64,000 nucleotides of DNA, from contig OZ251242.1 in assembly GCA_965240325.2 (NCBI GenBank), positions 744,001 through 808,000 on the forward strand, read 5' to 3'. The notes beneath the pieces are model-generated. The model was not told the DNA's origin. It was given only the letters and a program-made list of their open reading frames with translations, and did not search any database. Source of the stretch: Rebecca billardiae RCC1528. Lineage: Eukaryota; Haptophyta. Both the position numbers and the translations under genes were made by a program. Positions 22,895 through 33,849 of this stretch are shown here, piece after piece (within the stretch, counting starts at the first letter, position 1; each line of letters opens with the position of its first letter).

Positions 22895-24346
22895 ATGCCT
22901 GCCGCTGGCCGCATCGCCGCCACGCTGGCCTTCGTGCTGGCGTGCACGCGCGGCGTGGGAGGCGCGCAGCGCGTGCGCAAGAACTTCCCGGCGGTGCGCC
23001 TCTGCATGGTCGTGCTCTACGAGTACGAGAAGAGCACCATTTTTCATCACCTCGCCTACCACCAGCTCGCCGGCGTCGAGTCTGTCTGGGTCTACGTGGA
23101 CGACCGCACGCGCGACTCGCCGCTGCGCCACGAGTGGCTGCACGCGCTGCACGCGATGCGGCCGTACGTGCGCGTGCTGCTGTGGTCGACGGTGGGCGTC
23201 CCGGACCAGGAGGGCGTGCGGAGGCACTGCCTGCGCGAGACCGAGGAGGCTCGAGACGTGACGTGGGTCGGGTTCTGGGACGCAGACGAGTACTTGCACT
23301 TGGGTGCGCCGCTCGTCGCCAAGCCGGAGCAGAGCGGCAGCGCCGACGGGTGGAACGCGTGGGATATCCGCGCGGAGCTGCGCGGTGTCCCGAGCGCCGT
23401 GCTCGGCCTCATCCTGCCGCGGCTGCCCATCACCGACATGTCTGGCGATGGGCCGGGCGAGCGCGGCGCGGCAGCGCCGATGCGCCCGCAGCCGCCGACG
23501 GCCGAGCTTGGCAAGTTCTTCTTCGAGCCGCGAGCGTACACGGCGACGCGGCGCGACGCGGAGGGCCGCGCGCGCGCCATGTGCAATGGCAAGCCGCTGC
23601 TGCGCGTGGGCCGCGGGCTGCACGCCTTCACACACAACGTGCTCACCGACGTGCCCGCCCGGCACGTCGGCCCGCGCGCGCCGCCCTTCGAACCGTACCC
23701 GGCGCCTCTCACCTCGCTGCAGGGCGACAGCTCGTGCGCCGGCTGGCGTCGGCGTCCGCCCACCTTGGTCTGGCCAGCCGAGCTGCCTGACGCGCCCGCG
23801 GACGCGCTCGTCAACTACTCGGCGGTGCACCTGTACCACTACGCCACGCGCTCGCAGGCCGAGTGCACGGCCAAAGCGTACAACCAGGGCCACGGCCGCG
23901 GCGCGACCATACCGCTAGGCGGGCACAGCCTACACCGCGTCAACCGGCCGATCAACTGCACGCTCGGCCGCCACGAGGCGATCAACGTCTACGGCGTCGC
24001 CGCCGCGGCCGAGGCCGCCGATCGACGCGTGCGCGAGATGCTGCCCTTGCTGGCGCAACGCGTGAGGCTGGACGCGCGCCAGTGGAGCGTGGCACCGCTC
24101 CGGCCGGAAGAGCACGGGCGCAGGCCGCACGAGCCCGCGCCCGCGCCCGCGCCCGAACGGGGAGCGATGGCCGGGGCTGCGATGGGGATCAGCCAGCGAG
24201 CGGCTTTCAGGCGCATCGGCGGCGCCGACCTCCGCGCGGGGCCGCATCCGCCGGTCGCGTGGCGGCTGCCCCGCGCCGAGCCGGGTGCCTCGCGCCACTG
24301 GTCAGCCGGAGTCAGGGCGCCGGCGCGGCCTGAGCCACGTGCGTGA
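22895..24346 (+). CDS. GT92 / DUF23-like glycosyltransferase
   Basis: 483 residues with an N-terminal signal segment (AATLAFVLACTRGVGGA), so lumenal or secreted. LCMVVLYEYEKSTIFHHLAY and VESVWVYVDDRTRDS form the GT-A start seen in GT92 and related family-2 enzymes. WVGFWDADEYLHLG carries the DxD-type metal and nucleotide-sugar site. ELGKFFFEP, HAFTHNVLTDVP and VHLYHYATRSQAECTAK follow in the usual order, the last being the HxHY-like motif near the end of the catalytic domain. The C-terminal 90 residues are Pro/Ala/Arg-rich. Animal and plant GT92 enzymes transfer galactose to glycans; the donor here is unknown. The start is 14 bp downstream of the 47-bp dispersed repeat. Confidence 0.8.
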   Translation: MPAAGRIAATLAFVLACTRGVGGAQRVRKNFPAVRLCMVVLYEYEKSTIFHHLAYHQLAGVESVWVYVDDRTRDSPLRHEWLHALHAMRPYVRVLLWSTVGVPDQEGVRRHCLRETEEARDVTWVGFWDADEYLHLGAPLVAKPEQSGSADGWNAWDIRAELRGVPSAVLGLILPRLPITDMSGDGPGERGAAAPMRPQPPTAELGKFFFEPRAYTATRRDAEGRARAMCNGKPLLRVGRGLHAFTHNVLTDVPARHVGPRAPPFEPYPAPLTSLQGDSSCAGWRRRPPTLVWPAELPDAPADALVNYSAVHLYHYATRSQAECTAKAYNQGHGRGATIPLGGHSLHRVNRPINCTLGRHEAINVYGVAAAAEAADRRVREMLPLLAQRVRLDARQWSVAPLRPEEHGRRPHEPAPAPAPERGAMAGAAMGISQRAAFRRIGGADLRAGPHPPVAWRLPRAEPGASRHWSAGVRAPARPEPRA

Positions 24347-24740
24347 CGAATTGGCTGGGGCCTTCGGACGGTGTTGCGATGTCCACATCATCGATGGCAT
24401 TCTGCGCGCCTGTGAGACGCGCGAGTACCAGTTCTACCGTGCCCCGATGTCCGCCATCGCGAGCACTCGCGGCAGCTGGCCCGCGCCGGGCACAGATGGA
24501 CCTCCTACCTGGGCGCAAGCCGCTGTTCATCGGTGCACGACGGTGGTGGGCAGTGTTCATCATCAGAGGGAAAGAGAGCCGGAGAGTTGGGGAGTCCGAA
24601 CCGGCACGTTGAACGCCGCTAAGGGTCCGGTGCAACTGCCGCGCTTGCGCCACCGCCCACCGTAGCGCCGGTTGTCCCCGGACAAGTGGAGCATCTCCTC
24701 GCGCGGTCGTCGTCGGGCGCGGTTCGCCGAAAGCAGCACC
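24347..24740. other. Intergenic between GT92-like and PDHB genes
   Basis: 394 bp with the GT92-like 3' flank and the PDHB 5' flank. No gene or motif recognised. Confidence 0.4.
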
Positions 24741-26472
24741 ATGCTCGCGCGCGCTGCACGTGTGGGGCTCTCGCCCGCGGCGGGGAGGGAGGCGCGCGCG
24801 GTGGCCGCCCTGGCGGCGACGGCGGGGCGGCGCTCCCTCTCCACCCCGACAAAGATGACCGTGCGCGACGCGCTCAACTCGGCGATCGACGAGGAGATGA
24901 CGCGCGACGACGACGTGTTCGTGCTCGGCGAAGAGGTCGCGCAGTACCAGGGCGCGTACAAGATCACGAAGGGGCTGTGGCAGAAGTACGGCGACAAGCG
25001 GGTGATCGACACGCCGATCACCGAGGCGGGCTTCACTGGCATCGCCATCGGCGCCGCGCTCCACAAGCTCCGGCCGATCTGCGAGTTCATGACGTTCAAC
25101 TTTTCGATGCAGGCGATTGACCACATCCTCAACTCGGCGGGCAAGATGTACTACATGTCGGGCGGGCAGTTTAAGGTGCCCATCGTGTTCCGCGGGCCGA
25201 ACGGCGCCGCCGCGGGCGTCGCCGCGCAGCACTCGCAGTGCTTCGCCGCCTGGTTCAGCCACTGCCCGGGGCTGAAGGTGGGAGCGAGCGCGCGCGCAAC
25301 GCGCCGCGCGCTCGCGCTCACGCGCGCGCGCAGACCGACGCCGCGCGGGCCGACGCCGCGCGGCGAGGCGCCGGCGCGGCGCGCGCACGCGCACACAAAA
25401 CGCACAACCCCCGCCCTCCTCCCTCCGCGCGCCCTCAGGTCGTCGCGCCGTACGACGCGGCCGACGCGCGCGGCCTGCTCAAGGCAGCCATCCGCGACGA
25501 CAACCCGGTTATTTTCCTGGAGAACGAGATCCTGTATGGTATGGAGTTCGACATCGGGCCGGAGGTGCGCGTGCGCGTGCGTGCGGGCGTGTGGGCGTGC
25601 GCGCGGGCGTGCGGGGCGGTGTGTGTGCGCGCGGGGGGGTGAGGGTGTGGAGCGGGGGGGGGGCGGGGGCGCGCCGCGCGCACGCACGCACCCCGCGCGC
25701 CGCGCGCGCGCCGTGCGCGCGCTGTGCGCGCGCAGCAGCGCACGGCAGCGCGCCACCGCGCGCGGCCGCGCGAAACCGCCGTGCCGCGGCCTGGCGCTCA
25801 CGCGCAGCCGTGCGGGTGTCGCGCGCGCGCGCGGCCGCAGGTGATGGATAAGGACTTCACGGTGCCCATCGGAAAGGCGAAGGTCGAGCGCGAAGGCACC
25901 GACGTGACCATCGTCTCCTATTCGCGCGGCGTGCACAAGGCGCTCGAGGCGGCAGAGGTGCGTGCGCGGCGCCGCGCGCTTCTCGCGCTCGGCCTCTCGC
26001 GCGACGTGGCCACGCGCGGCGGGCGGGCGCTCGCGCCCCGTGCTGCTGCTGCTGCTACCGCCGCCGCCGCGGTCGCGCTCGCGCGCGCAGCCAGCTCAGT
26101 CGCCTCGTTCCGCGCGGGGCGCGCGCGCGCGCCCTTGCCTGCCCGCAGGAGCTTGCGGCGCAGGGCGTGAGTGCCGAGGTGATCAACCTGCGCACGCTGC
26201 GGCCGCTCGACCGCGCGACGATCGTCGCGTCCGTGCAGAAGACGAACCGGATGGTCACGGTCGAGGAGGGCTGGCCGCAGTCCGGCGTGGGCGCAGAGCT
26301 CGGCGCCATCATTTACGAGTCGGAGGCATTTGACTATCTGGACGCGCCCGTCGAGCGCGTGACCGGCGCGGACGTGCCGATGCCGTACGCCGAGAACCTC
26401 GAAACGATGGCGCTGCCGCAAAAGCACAACGTGGTCACCGCGGTGCAGCGCGTGTGCTACCGCTCCGGATGA
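24741..26472 (+). CDS. PDHB: Pyruvate dehydrogenase E1 component subunit beta, mitochondrial, 4 exons
   Basis: Exons are 24741-25277, 25439-25564, 25841-25957 and 26149-26472, all phase 0 with GT-AG introns; the product is 367 residues, normal for the family. With E1-alpha it performs thiamine-diphosphate-dependent decarboxylation of pyruvate. Visible motifs are [29 protein letters not shown] (the ThDP-contacting glutamate region), [88 protein letters not shown] and [15 protein letters not shown]. The first 33 residues are Ala/Arg-rich and end RRSLST, a typical mitochondrial presequence. Introns 1 to 3 are GC-rich low-complexity sequence, the second with long G-runs. Confidence 0.95.
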
Positions 26473-26860
26473 GCGCGCTCGGCCGCGCGGACGGCGCGCA
26501 CCGCGCCTCGTGCGCCACGGAGGGCGCAAGCGCGCGCGCAGCGCTAGGCTGCCAGCGCCAGCCTTGCGCGGGGCGCGGGGCCGCGCGCCGCGGGGCCTCT
26601 CCGAATCCGCTCGCTGCCGGTGCGTGCAGAGGGACTGCGACTCGGCCAGGGCACGCGATGCATGCCTGGCGAGCTGGGGCTCGTCGGGCCTCACGCCGCA
26701 CGGTCAGTGCAGCGAATACATCGGCACCCATCAGCCAAGCCGCGTGCGCGCGCGCGAGCATTAAACGATGACGTGGCGAGTCATCATCATCTCACATAGT
26801 CTGCCCATCTGGCGCCGCTGCGTCATCGTCCGTATACTGCTACTATATATTCCGTCCGTA

Positions 26861-26863
<3 letters not shown>
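26473..26863. other. Intergenic 3' of PDHB
   Basis: GC-rich to about 26760, then more balanced sequence before the TA tract. No gene seen. Confidence 0.4.

Positions 26864-26954
<91 letters not shown>
26864..26954. repeat. (TA)n microsatellite
   Basis: About 90 bp of TA dinucleotides running directly into the compound repeat at 26955. Confidence 0.95.
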
Positions 26955-26957
<3 letters not shown>

Positions 26958-28486
26958 TAGCCGTCCTCGAAGCGCCTGCGCCATCCAGATGCAGTGAGGA
27001 GGCGAGGCACATCGAAACAAAGTGCGAGCGGCAGCCAGCGCTCGGGCCGAGCGCGCGGCAGGACTGGCCGCTCGACGCCGACAGACGCGCGGTGTGAGAT
27101 GGATCCCGCGCGCCGGCCCGCAGAGTGAGAGCGAGCAGCATGCCAAACCGAGGAACAGATCGATGGCGGAGGGCGCACCGCGCCGACGCAGCGGCAAAAA
27201 ACGCCAGGCAACATCAAGCTGCCAACAGCAGGGGTGGGCGGGCGGGGCAGCTTGGACGACGCAGCTCGAGAGCCGCCAAGCCGCACGACAGCGAGGCACG
27301 AAGGACATCGTGCATAGGGCGCCTCGAAGCTGCGGGCCGCCGGAAACGGCTGCGAAGGGCGCTCGCTGCGAGTGAGCAGGAGGCATGCAGCAGCGACGGT
27401 AACGGTTGGCTCGGCGCCTGATGGAAAACCCAGTTCACGAATTGGCCGCCCTGACCGCCATGCCAACCTTGCCTAGTGAGCTTATGGCCCAGGAGCAGCG
27501 CAGAGAGTAGGTCGTTCTAGGCCGTCGTGCGTGCACACAGAGCACGGGCTCGAAAGTCCCTCGTGGCACGAGAAGAGGGTGGCCAAGATGGCAGCCGGAC
27601 TTGAGCTCGGCCGCCTGGCTCAGGCTGAATGGCAGGCAGGTGTTGATACGGCGCATTGCGCTCCCACCGTCCTCTTAGACAATCAGTTATTGTGCCAATA
27701 ACCCCACGTCTAGCCGTCCTCGAAGCGCCTGCGCCATCCAGATGCAGTGAGGAGGCGAGGCACACGCCGGGCAGGGCGGAGCCACGCTGCGAGAGACCAG
27801 ACTTTATACATATTGTATGGGATTTTTGTTCCTCGAAACAAAGTGCGAGCGGCAGCCAGCGCTCGGGCCGAGCGCGCGGCAGGACTGGCCGCTCGACGCC
27901 GACAGACGCGCGGTGTGAGATGGATCCCATTTGTGGTTGTACTGGTGGGTGGTCCGCACGTCGGGGTTGAAGAGGAAATCCCATAAAGAAAGGTGGACGA
28001 AGTAGTGGGGAAGGCAACCAGGCGATAGGACGAGACCGGTAGTGGATGCGGCCCACGCGCCCAGGATCGGACCCAGCCAAAGCCAAGGACGGCAGAGGCA
28101 GTTGTGCACGACGGCGACATAATGCCCAGAGCCACGAGTGCCAGCGGAGCGGGCGGGCGAGCCGGTAAATCAAACGCACGGAGCCGCGAGCGACTAGACG
28201 GCGGAGCGAGACCAAAGATGCCGCCATCGCGGGCCGTCGGCGTTTAGGAACCACCAAGCGCTCGTAGAGGCAGCTCGATGCGGGCGCCGGGGGAGGGGCG
28301 GGGAGTAGGGTGGAGGCGAGGCCACGCGAGAGCAGGGGGCGACGCGAGCGCGTGAAAGCAGCGCACGCATGCCGCTGGCTAGCGACCCCAGGGCCGCGCA
28401 CGCCGACCCGCTGGCCGGAGGGGGCCGAAGGCAGCAAGCACGCGCGACCCGTGGGCGGCACGCGCCCACCGCGGGCCGGAGGGGGG

Positions 28487-28905
28487 GCCAAGGACAGCCG
28501 GCACGTGCGACCCGAGGGCCGCGGGTGCCGACCGCGGACCGGAGGGGGGGGCAAGGACAGCCGGCACGCGCGACCCGAGGGCCGCGCGTGCCGACCGCGG
28601 GCCGGGGCCAAGGACAGCCGGCACGCGCGACCCGAGGGCCGCGCGTGCCGACCGCGGGCCGGAGGGGGGGCCAAGTACAGCCGGCGCGCGCGACCCGAGG
28701 GCCGCGCGTGCCGGCCGCGGGCCGGGGCCAAGGACAGCCGGCACGCGCGACCCGAGGGCCGCGCGCGCCGACCGCGGGCCGGGGTCAAGGGACGGCCGGC
28801 ACGTGCGACCCGAGGGCCGCGCGCGCCGACCGCGGGCCGGGGCCAAGGGACGGCCGGCACGCGCGACCCGAGGGCCGCGCGCGCCGACCGCGGGCCGGAG
28901 GTCGA
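28487..28905. repeat. GC-rich minisatellite, ~56-64 bp units
   Basis: About seven to eight tandem units built on AAGGACAGCCGGCACGCGCG, then ACCCGAGGGCCGCGCG, then TGCCGACCGCGGGCCGG. Unit length varies with the number of Gs. It lies inside the enlarged second copy of the compound repeat. Confidence 0.85.
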
Positions 28906-28917
28906 GCCGCGCGGGCG

Positions 28918-29515
28918 TGAGCACGCCCCTGAGCGGGCGGGCAGCGGCGAGCGGCGGCGAGCGGAGAGCGTGCAGCGAGCACGAGGGCGCCGAGTGCGAG
29001 CGGCGCAGCCACCGTGCAGCGGGGCGACGGCGGCGGAGCGAGCCGACGAGGCAGGAGCGCGCCGCGCGTTGATGAGCGCGCGAGCAGCACGCCGTTGCCA
29101 AGCGGCGCGGGCGTGTGCACGCCCCTGCGCGGGCGAGCGGCGGCGAGCGGCGGCGTGCGGAGAGCGTGCAGCGAGCACGAGCGCGCCGAGTGCGAGCGGC
29201 GCAGCCACCGTGCCGCGGGGCGACGGCGGCGGAGCGAGCCGGGAGCGCGCCGGCGCCGATGAGCGCGCGGGCAGCTGGCTGGTGTCGCGCGGCGCAGGCG
29301 CAAACTCGCCACCGCGAGGGCGGACCGTGGCGAGCGGCGGCGAGCGGCGGCGTGCGGAGAGCGCGCAGCGAGCACGAGCGCGCCGAGCGCGAGCGGCGTA
29401 GTGGCAGCGCCGCGGGGCGACTGCGGTGGAGCGAGCGGCGGGCCGCGCGTCGAGGAGCGCGCGGGCAGCACGCCGCTGTCAAGCGGCGCGAGCGTGTGCA
29501 CGCCCCTGCGCGGGC
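28918..29515. repeat. Three tandem ~195-bp units
   Basis: Units start near 28925, 29121 and 29315. They share GCGGCGAGCGG, GCAGCGAGCACGAG, GCGAGCGGCG and a block ending GGCGACGGCGGCGGAGCGAG. They lie inside the enlarged second copy of the compound repeat. Confidence 0.75.
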
Positions 29516-29965
29516 GACGCAGCTCGAGAGCCGCCAAGCCGCACGACAGCGAGGCACGAAGGACATCGTGCATAGGGCGCCTCGAAGCTGCGGGCCGCCG
29601 GAAACGGCTGCGAAGGGCGCTCGCTGCGAGTGAGCAGGAGGCATGCAGCAGCGACGGTAACGGTTGGCTCGGCGCCTGATGGAAAACCCAGTTCACGAAT
29701 TGGCCGCCCTGACCGCCATGCCAACCTTGCCTAGTGAGCTTATGGCCCAGGAGCAGCGCAGAGAGTAGGTCGTTCTAGGCCGTCGTGCGTGCACACAGAG
29801 CACGGGCTCGAAAGTCCCTCGTGGCACGAGAAGAGGGTGGCCAAGATGGCAGCCGGACTTGAGCTCGGCCGCCTGGCTCAGGCTGAATGGCAGGCAGGTG
29901 TTGATACGGCGCATTGCGCTCCCACCGTCCTCTTAGACAATCAGTTATTGTGCCAATAACCCCAC

Positions 29966-30606
29966 ATATATGCGCTCGTCATCATGTCATCACTCACTAA
30001 TACGCCTACGGTGATATGCTGACGCGGTCAGTCCGAAGTGGCGCGTCCCGGGTCCGCGGGGGCTGAGGCCTTCACCGCCTTCAGGCTCGTCACGGCTGTG
30101 AGTAGTAGTGCTGTAGTGACGGCGGCGGGACGAAACTCCTAAGTTACGACGACGACTAATACGCTGGCGGCCGCCCGCCACGCCCACGGCCAGCACGGCA
30201 CGGCCACGGGGCCGCCGGGCGCGGGCCTGGGCGGCCCTGTTCAAAATAATTATAATAAAGAGGTATAACGTGCTGATATGAGCAGACGATATACTATGAC
30301 GTGCGCACAGCGTCACAGTGACACACTGTCAGACTGTCACAGCAGCGCGCGCCAAGCTAGAACTCATCGGACATCGGTCCGAGAGGCGCCGCGGGACGCG
30401 CGGCCAGAGGTGCGGGTGACAGGCTGCTAGTTAGGCTTCACTTGATGGAGCCGCACGTTACTGACGCTGCAGCGCGGCCACGGGCGGCTGCGTCACACTA
30501 GCTCAGCACCTCAGAGTCCTAAGCACTTGCATCAGTCACTCAGTACGTCAGGACGGACCGGGCGCCAGGCGGGCGACAGCCTGCGGCGGCGGCACGGCCC
30601 GCGCGG
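29966..30606. other. Intergenic, 3' of fibrillin gene
   Basis: Mixed-composition sequence with no supported gene. The end nearest 30606 should hold the fibrillin 3' untranslated region. Confidence 0.4.
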
Positions 30607-31494
30607 TCACGCCCAGTCGTTGCCGGGCGGGAGAAGGACCGGCTCCTCGTCGGGACCGCAGCGCGCCCACACGAAAGTGCCGCCGCCCGGCTCGTACCGG
30701 GAGATACGGATCCCGGCGGACCGTGCCTCTTGTGAGCCGTCCGCCTCGTCATCAGGCGCGCCGCCGCTCAGCACACTCGTGACAAGCTCGATGTCGGCGC
30801 TCCCGGGCCGGACTCGCTCGAAGAGGTCGGCGGTGGGGAACGCGATGTCGTCGATGGACATGAACGGCGCGAGCTGCGCGATCGAGGAGCGCAGCACCTG
30901 CGTCTTCTGCACTCGCAGCGCCGTCGAGAGCGGCAGCGGCGGCGCCGGCCCGTCAGTGGCCCTGGGCAGGACGGCCGCGGTCGACGTCATCAGGCTGCTG
31001 GCGCGGGGGAGCAGCGCGTCGAAGAGCGTGACGAAGAGCTCGATCTGCGAGACGAGGCGCGTGGGGCTGATGGACTGACGCGCCATGCCGACCGACTTGA
31101 ACGGGATGCCGTCCGTGACCGCGTACACCGCATCGGCCAGCGAGCTGCTGGCAGCGTTGCGCGGCGTCACCGCCGCGTCCATGCCGGCGGCGAGCTTACG
31201 GAAGGCTGCGAAGAACGGCGAGGCGCGGTACGCCGCCTCGGTGGCGTACACGAGCTTCCATTCGCCGTACAGCAGCTCTGGATCACCCTGGGCGAGCGGC
31301 GAGCTCTCGAGCGCGTGGATGAGGCGCACAGCTGCAGCTCGCTGCGCGTTGCTCGCCACCTGCCCGCGGTCAGTCGCCGCACCGAGAGCGAGCAGATCGC
31401 GCTGGGCCGCGCGAAACGCACGCGCCGTTGCGAGTGGGCCGGAATCGCTGACGGTCGCGAGCACAGCCGTCGCCACGAGCCACAAGGGCGGCAT
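30607..31494 (-). CDS. Plastid-lipid-associated protein (PAP/fibrillin family)
   Basis: 295 residues. Fibrillins coat plastoglobules and thylakoids and bind lipids or quinones. The family start is visible as AVRLIHALESSPLAQGDPELLYGEWKLVYATEAAYRASPFF, that is the conserved L.G.W.L.Y.t strand of the lipocalin-like barrel. The middle contains DAVYAVTDGIPFKSVGMARQ, and the C-terminus ends in the usual barrel-closing strand (SAGIRISRYEPGGGTFVW). The N-terminus is hydrophobic (PPLWLVATAVLATVSDS) followed by an Ala/Arg-rich stretch, consistent with a signal peptide plus transit peptide for a secondary plastid. The subfamily cannot be set by eye. Confidence 0.8.
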   Translation of the reverse strand: MPPLWLVATAVLATVSDSGPLATARAFRAAQRDLLALGAATDRGQVASNAQRAAAVRLIHALESSPLAQGDPELLYGEWKLVYATEAAYRASPFFAAFRKLAAGMDAAVTPRNAASSSLADAVYAVTDGIPFKSVGMARQSISPTRLVSQIELFVTLFDALLPRASSLMTSTAAVLPRATDGPAPPLPLSTALRVQKTQVLRSSIAQLAPFMSIDDIAFPTADLFERVRPGSADIELVTSVLSGGAPDDEADGSQEARSAGIRISRYEPGGGTFVWARCGPDEEPVLLPPGNDWA

Positions 31495-31918
31495 GCCGGG
31501 CGTCTCTCGCCGACGCCACCGTCGTCGTCAGCCCGATGCGCGCGATGAATCATGAATCCGCGCGACGGGCGGCCGCGACCGAGCGTGGGAGGCGAAAACT
31601 AAAAGACCCGCGAGAAAGGCAGAAAGCAGACGAGAGAAAATCCATGCGCAGTTCTAACGATGGTGGATCAGCAGGCCCGCCTTGGGACCAGGCGGCAGCC
31701 CGCCGCAATTGGCAGCTCGTCGTCGGAGGCCAAGCCTCAGAGTGGCCTAAAGGCCGCCAGCTGGAGCCAAAAGGCCAACATCGCGCGAGCTCGGCCTCAT
31801 CTGCAGGTGGCAATCGCCCCGCGGCCAGCGACGGAGGTCGACTGCCGCGCACGGCGCACGCAGCCGCCGCGCAGGCGGCTACCCTAGGCACACGGCGGCT
31901 GGCGGCGATCCTCGAGCT
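31495..31918. other. Intergenic between fibrillin and TFIIE-beta genes
   Basis: 424 bp containing the fibrillin promoter side and the TFIIE-beta 3' side, both genes being on the minus strand. No motif recognised. Confidence 0.4.
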
Positions 31919-32668
31919 TCACCTGCGTGCGCCAGGCCCCGGCCTCTTGCGCGCGCCCTTGCGCGCAGGTCGCCGCTCGCCCGCACCACCGCCCTGTGCG
32001 CCCGCAATGGCCATGATCCGGTCTCGCCTGCGCCGGTACAGCTCGTCAGGCAGCCGGAAGCTCGTGGCCTGCAGCTCGTCGACGACGCGCGTGTGCTCGG
32101 GCATGCTGATCTCACGGAAGTGCATCCGGGCGTCGCGATTGGCGTAGAGCGCGGCGACCGAGCCGCGGTCGATGCTGGGGAAGAGCACCTTGTCCTTCCT
32201 GGCCCCTTTGTCGTCGTCGATGGCGAAGATCACGCCCTCCTTGAGCAGCTGCTCCACGTCCTGCCGCACAGTCGGGTACTCTTCCTTCACGTCCGCAATG
32301 ATCGTCGAGAGCGGCGTGCCCGAGCGGGCGCCGGCGAGCGCCGCGGCGAGCGAGCGGCGGTCCCTGAAGGCGAACGTGGTGCGGTACACGTACATGCGCG
32401 CGCCCTCGTGCTCCTGCAGGTCGATGTGCGGGTTGACGAGCAGCGCCTCGAGCGCGGTCTTGAGCGAGCCGTCGGCCGCCTCGTACTGCTGCTCCGACAG
32501 CCGCTCGCCGTCCCACTGCGTCCAGCTGTGGCCGCCCGCGTCGAGCCACGCGGCCAGCTCCTCGCGCGTGTGCGGCTTCTCGCGCACACGCAGCTCGAGC
32601 TGCTTGAGCACCACCGGCAGCGCCGGCAGCTTCTTGCGCGCCTTCCGCGCGGCGTCGGCGGCCGACAT
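31919..32668 (-). CDS. Transcription initiation factor TFIIE subunit beta
   Basis: 249 residues. TFIIE-beta bridges RNA polymerase II, TFIIH and promoter DNA in the nucleus. A winged-helix pair is visible: VVLKQLELRVREKPHTREELAAWL...LKTALEALLVNPHIDLQ, then ARMYVYRTTFAFRDRRSLAAAL, the conserved Y.p.f.v.d...L signature, then TIIADVKEEYPTVRQDVEQLLKEGVIFAI and KDKVLFPSID. A basic tail (RKGARKRPGPGARR) closes the protein. The start at 32668 gives a normal length; the open frame continues upstream only because it runs into the GC-rich foldback element at 32741, so upstream Met codons are rejected. It is divergent from the UBX gene at 34024, with a mobile element inserted between them. Confidence 0.85.
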   Translation of the reverse strand: MSAADAARKARKKLPALPVVLKQLELRVREKPHTREELAAWLDAGGHSWTQWDGERLSEQQYEAADGSLKTALEALLVNPHIDLQEHEGARMYVYRTTFAFRDRRSLAAALAGARSGTPLSTIIADVKEEYPTVRQDVEQLLKEGVIFAIDDDKGARKDKVLFPSIDRGSVAALYANRDARMHFREISMPEHTRVVDELQATSFRLPDELYRRRRDRIMAIAGAQGGGAGERRPARKGARKRPGPGARR

Positions 32669-32740
32669 CGTGAACTCGCGAGCCAGAGCTCCAGATGGGG
32701 CGTCCTCGCCGGACTTGGCCTGCCGAGGCGTTACCAGTAG

Positions 32741-33849
32741 CAAGGGTGTCCAGGGTCCGCAACAGCCAGTGCGCAGCGCGGCAGAGGCTGTGACATCGCG
32801 AGGTCGCCGCTCGCCAGTGGGACTCGCCCGCCCGCCGCCGTGCACGGCGGCGGAGCCGCTCGCGCCGTGCGCTCCTGCGGCCGTCGGATCGGGCTGCGTA
32901 GGCGGCGCGCGGCTTGGGCCGTCGCAGAGCCACCCAGCGCCCCTCTCTGCGCCGCGCGCCTTCCTCGTCCTCGCCTCCTCCGCGCCTTGGAGCAGCACGC
33001 ACACGCGCGGCGCCGCACAAAGGCAGCCCAGGCGCTCGCGTGCAAGCGTGCGCGTGCGCAGCGCGACGGGCTCGACTCGGGGCTCGCGCCGCTGCGGGGG
33101 CATGCAGCACCATCCCATGCGCGCGCGACGCCACCTCGAGCCTGCGCATCGCTGTGACCGTCACGCCCCAAATGCTCACACGTCCTCGTGTTAAAGTAGG
33201 CCCAATCTGACCAGAACCTGCCATGCGTCAGGACAACTTCTTAGGCAAGACACGATGACAGCTACGACGCGGCGCTTCTCAGCAAGCGTGGAGACCACAA
33301 GAGAAGCGCACGCAAGCATGACCGTCTCCGCATCGATCGCGTCGACGCACTCAAGGCCCGTTGTGGAAGCTTCCGTCGCACGTGTGATGATGCCAAGTCA
33401 GACCATTTTGTAACGTGCATCAGCGTGCACTGACAGTCAAACGCGCAGGTTCGAGGTGGCGTCGCGCGCGCATGGGATGGTGCTGCATGCCCCCGCAGCG
33501 GCGCGAGCCCCGAGTCGAGCCCGTCGCGCTGCGCGCGCGCACGCTTGCACGCGAGCGCCTGGGCTGCCTTTGTGCGGCGCCGCGCGTGTGCGTGCTGCTC
33601 CAAGGCGCGGAGGAGGCGAGGACGAGGAAGGCGCGCGGCGCAGAGAGGGGCGCTGGGTGGCTCTGCGACGGCCCAAGCCGCGCGCCGCCTACGCAGCCCG
33701 ATCCGACGGCCGCAGGAGCGCACGGCGCGAGCGGCTCCGCCGCCGTGCACGGCGGCGGGCGGGCGAGTCCCACTGGCGAGCGGCGACCTCGCTCTGTCAC
33801 AGCCTCTGCCGCGCTGCGCACTGGCTGTTGCGGACCCTGGACACCCTTG
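32741..33849. mobile_element. CAAGGG foldback element 1 (1,109 bp)
   Basis: Arms of about 408 bp (32741-33148 and 33442-33849) are near-perfect reverse complements around a 293-bp spacer. Ends are CAAGGGTGTCCAGGG and its complement. Exact 7-bp target duplications CCAGTAG lie at 32734-32740 and 33850-33856. The arms contain long compositional open frames but no recognisable transposase. It lies in the divergent promoter of the TFIIE-beta and UBX genes. Confidence 0.88.

Larger units (their letters stand above)
26955..29965. repeat. Compound tandem repeat (two copies of a GTCTAGCCG...AACCCCAC unit)
   Basis: Copy 1 is 26955-27708 (about 754 bp). Copy 2 starts at 27709 with the same GTCTAGCCGTCCTCGAAG and ends at 29965 with the same CCAATAACCCCAC, but is enlarged by about 66 bp near 27770 and by about 1.6 kb between 27930 and 29515. 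The last 452 bp of the copies are near-identical. The array is bounded by ATAT on both sides. It has no reverse transcriptase or other recognisable protein and no TG...CA ends. A coding-like minus-strand stretch at about 27930-28135 has no identity that I can see. Confidence 0.8.

Noticed and set aside
28487-28905. CRISPR-like array
   Set aside because: The units are contiguous and GC-rich with no unique spacers, in a eukaryotic genome.
26955-29965. LTR retrotransposon reading of the compound repeat
   Set aside because: The 452-bp direct repeats lack TG...CA ends, no reverse transcriptase or integrase is visible, and part of the unit lies outside the would-be LTRs.
31919-33118. 399-residue TFIIE-beta with long N-terminus
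   Set aside because: The extra N-terminus is foldback element 1 arm sequence; the family-length protein starts at 32668.
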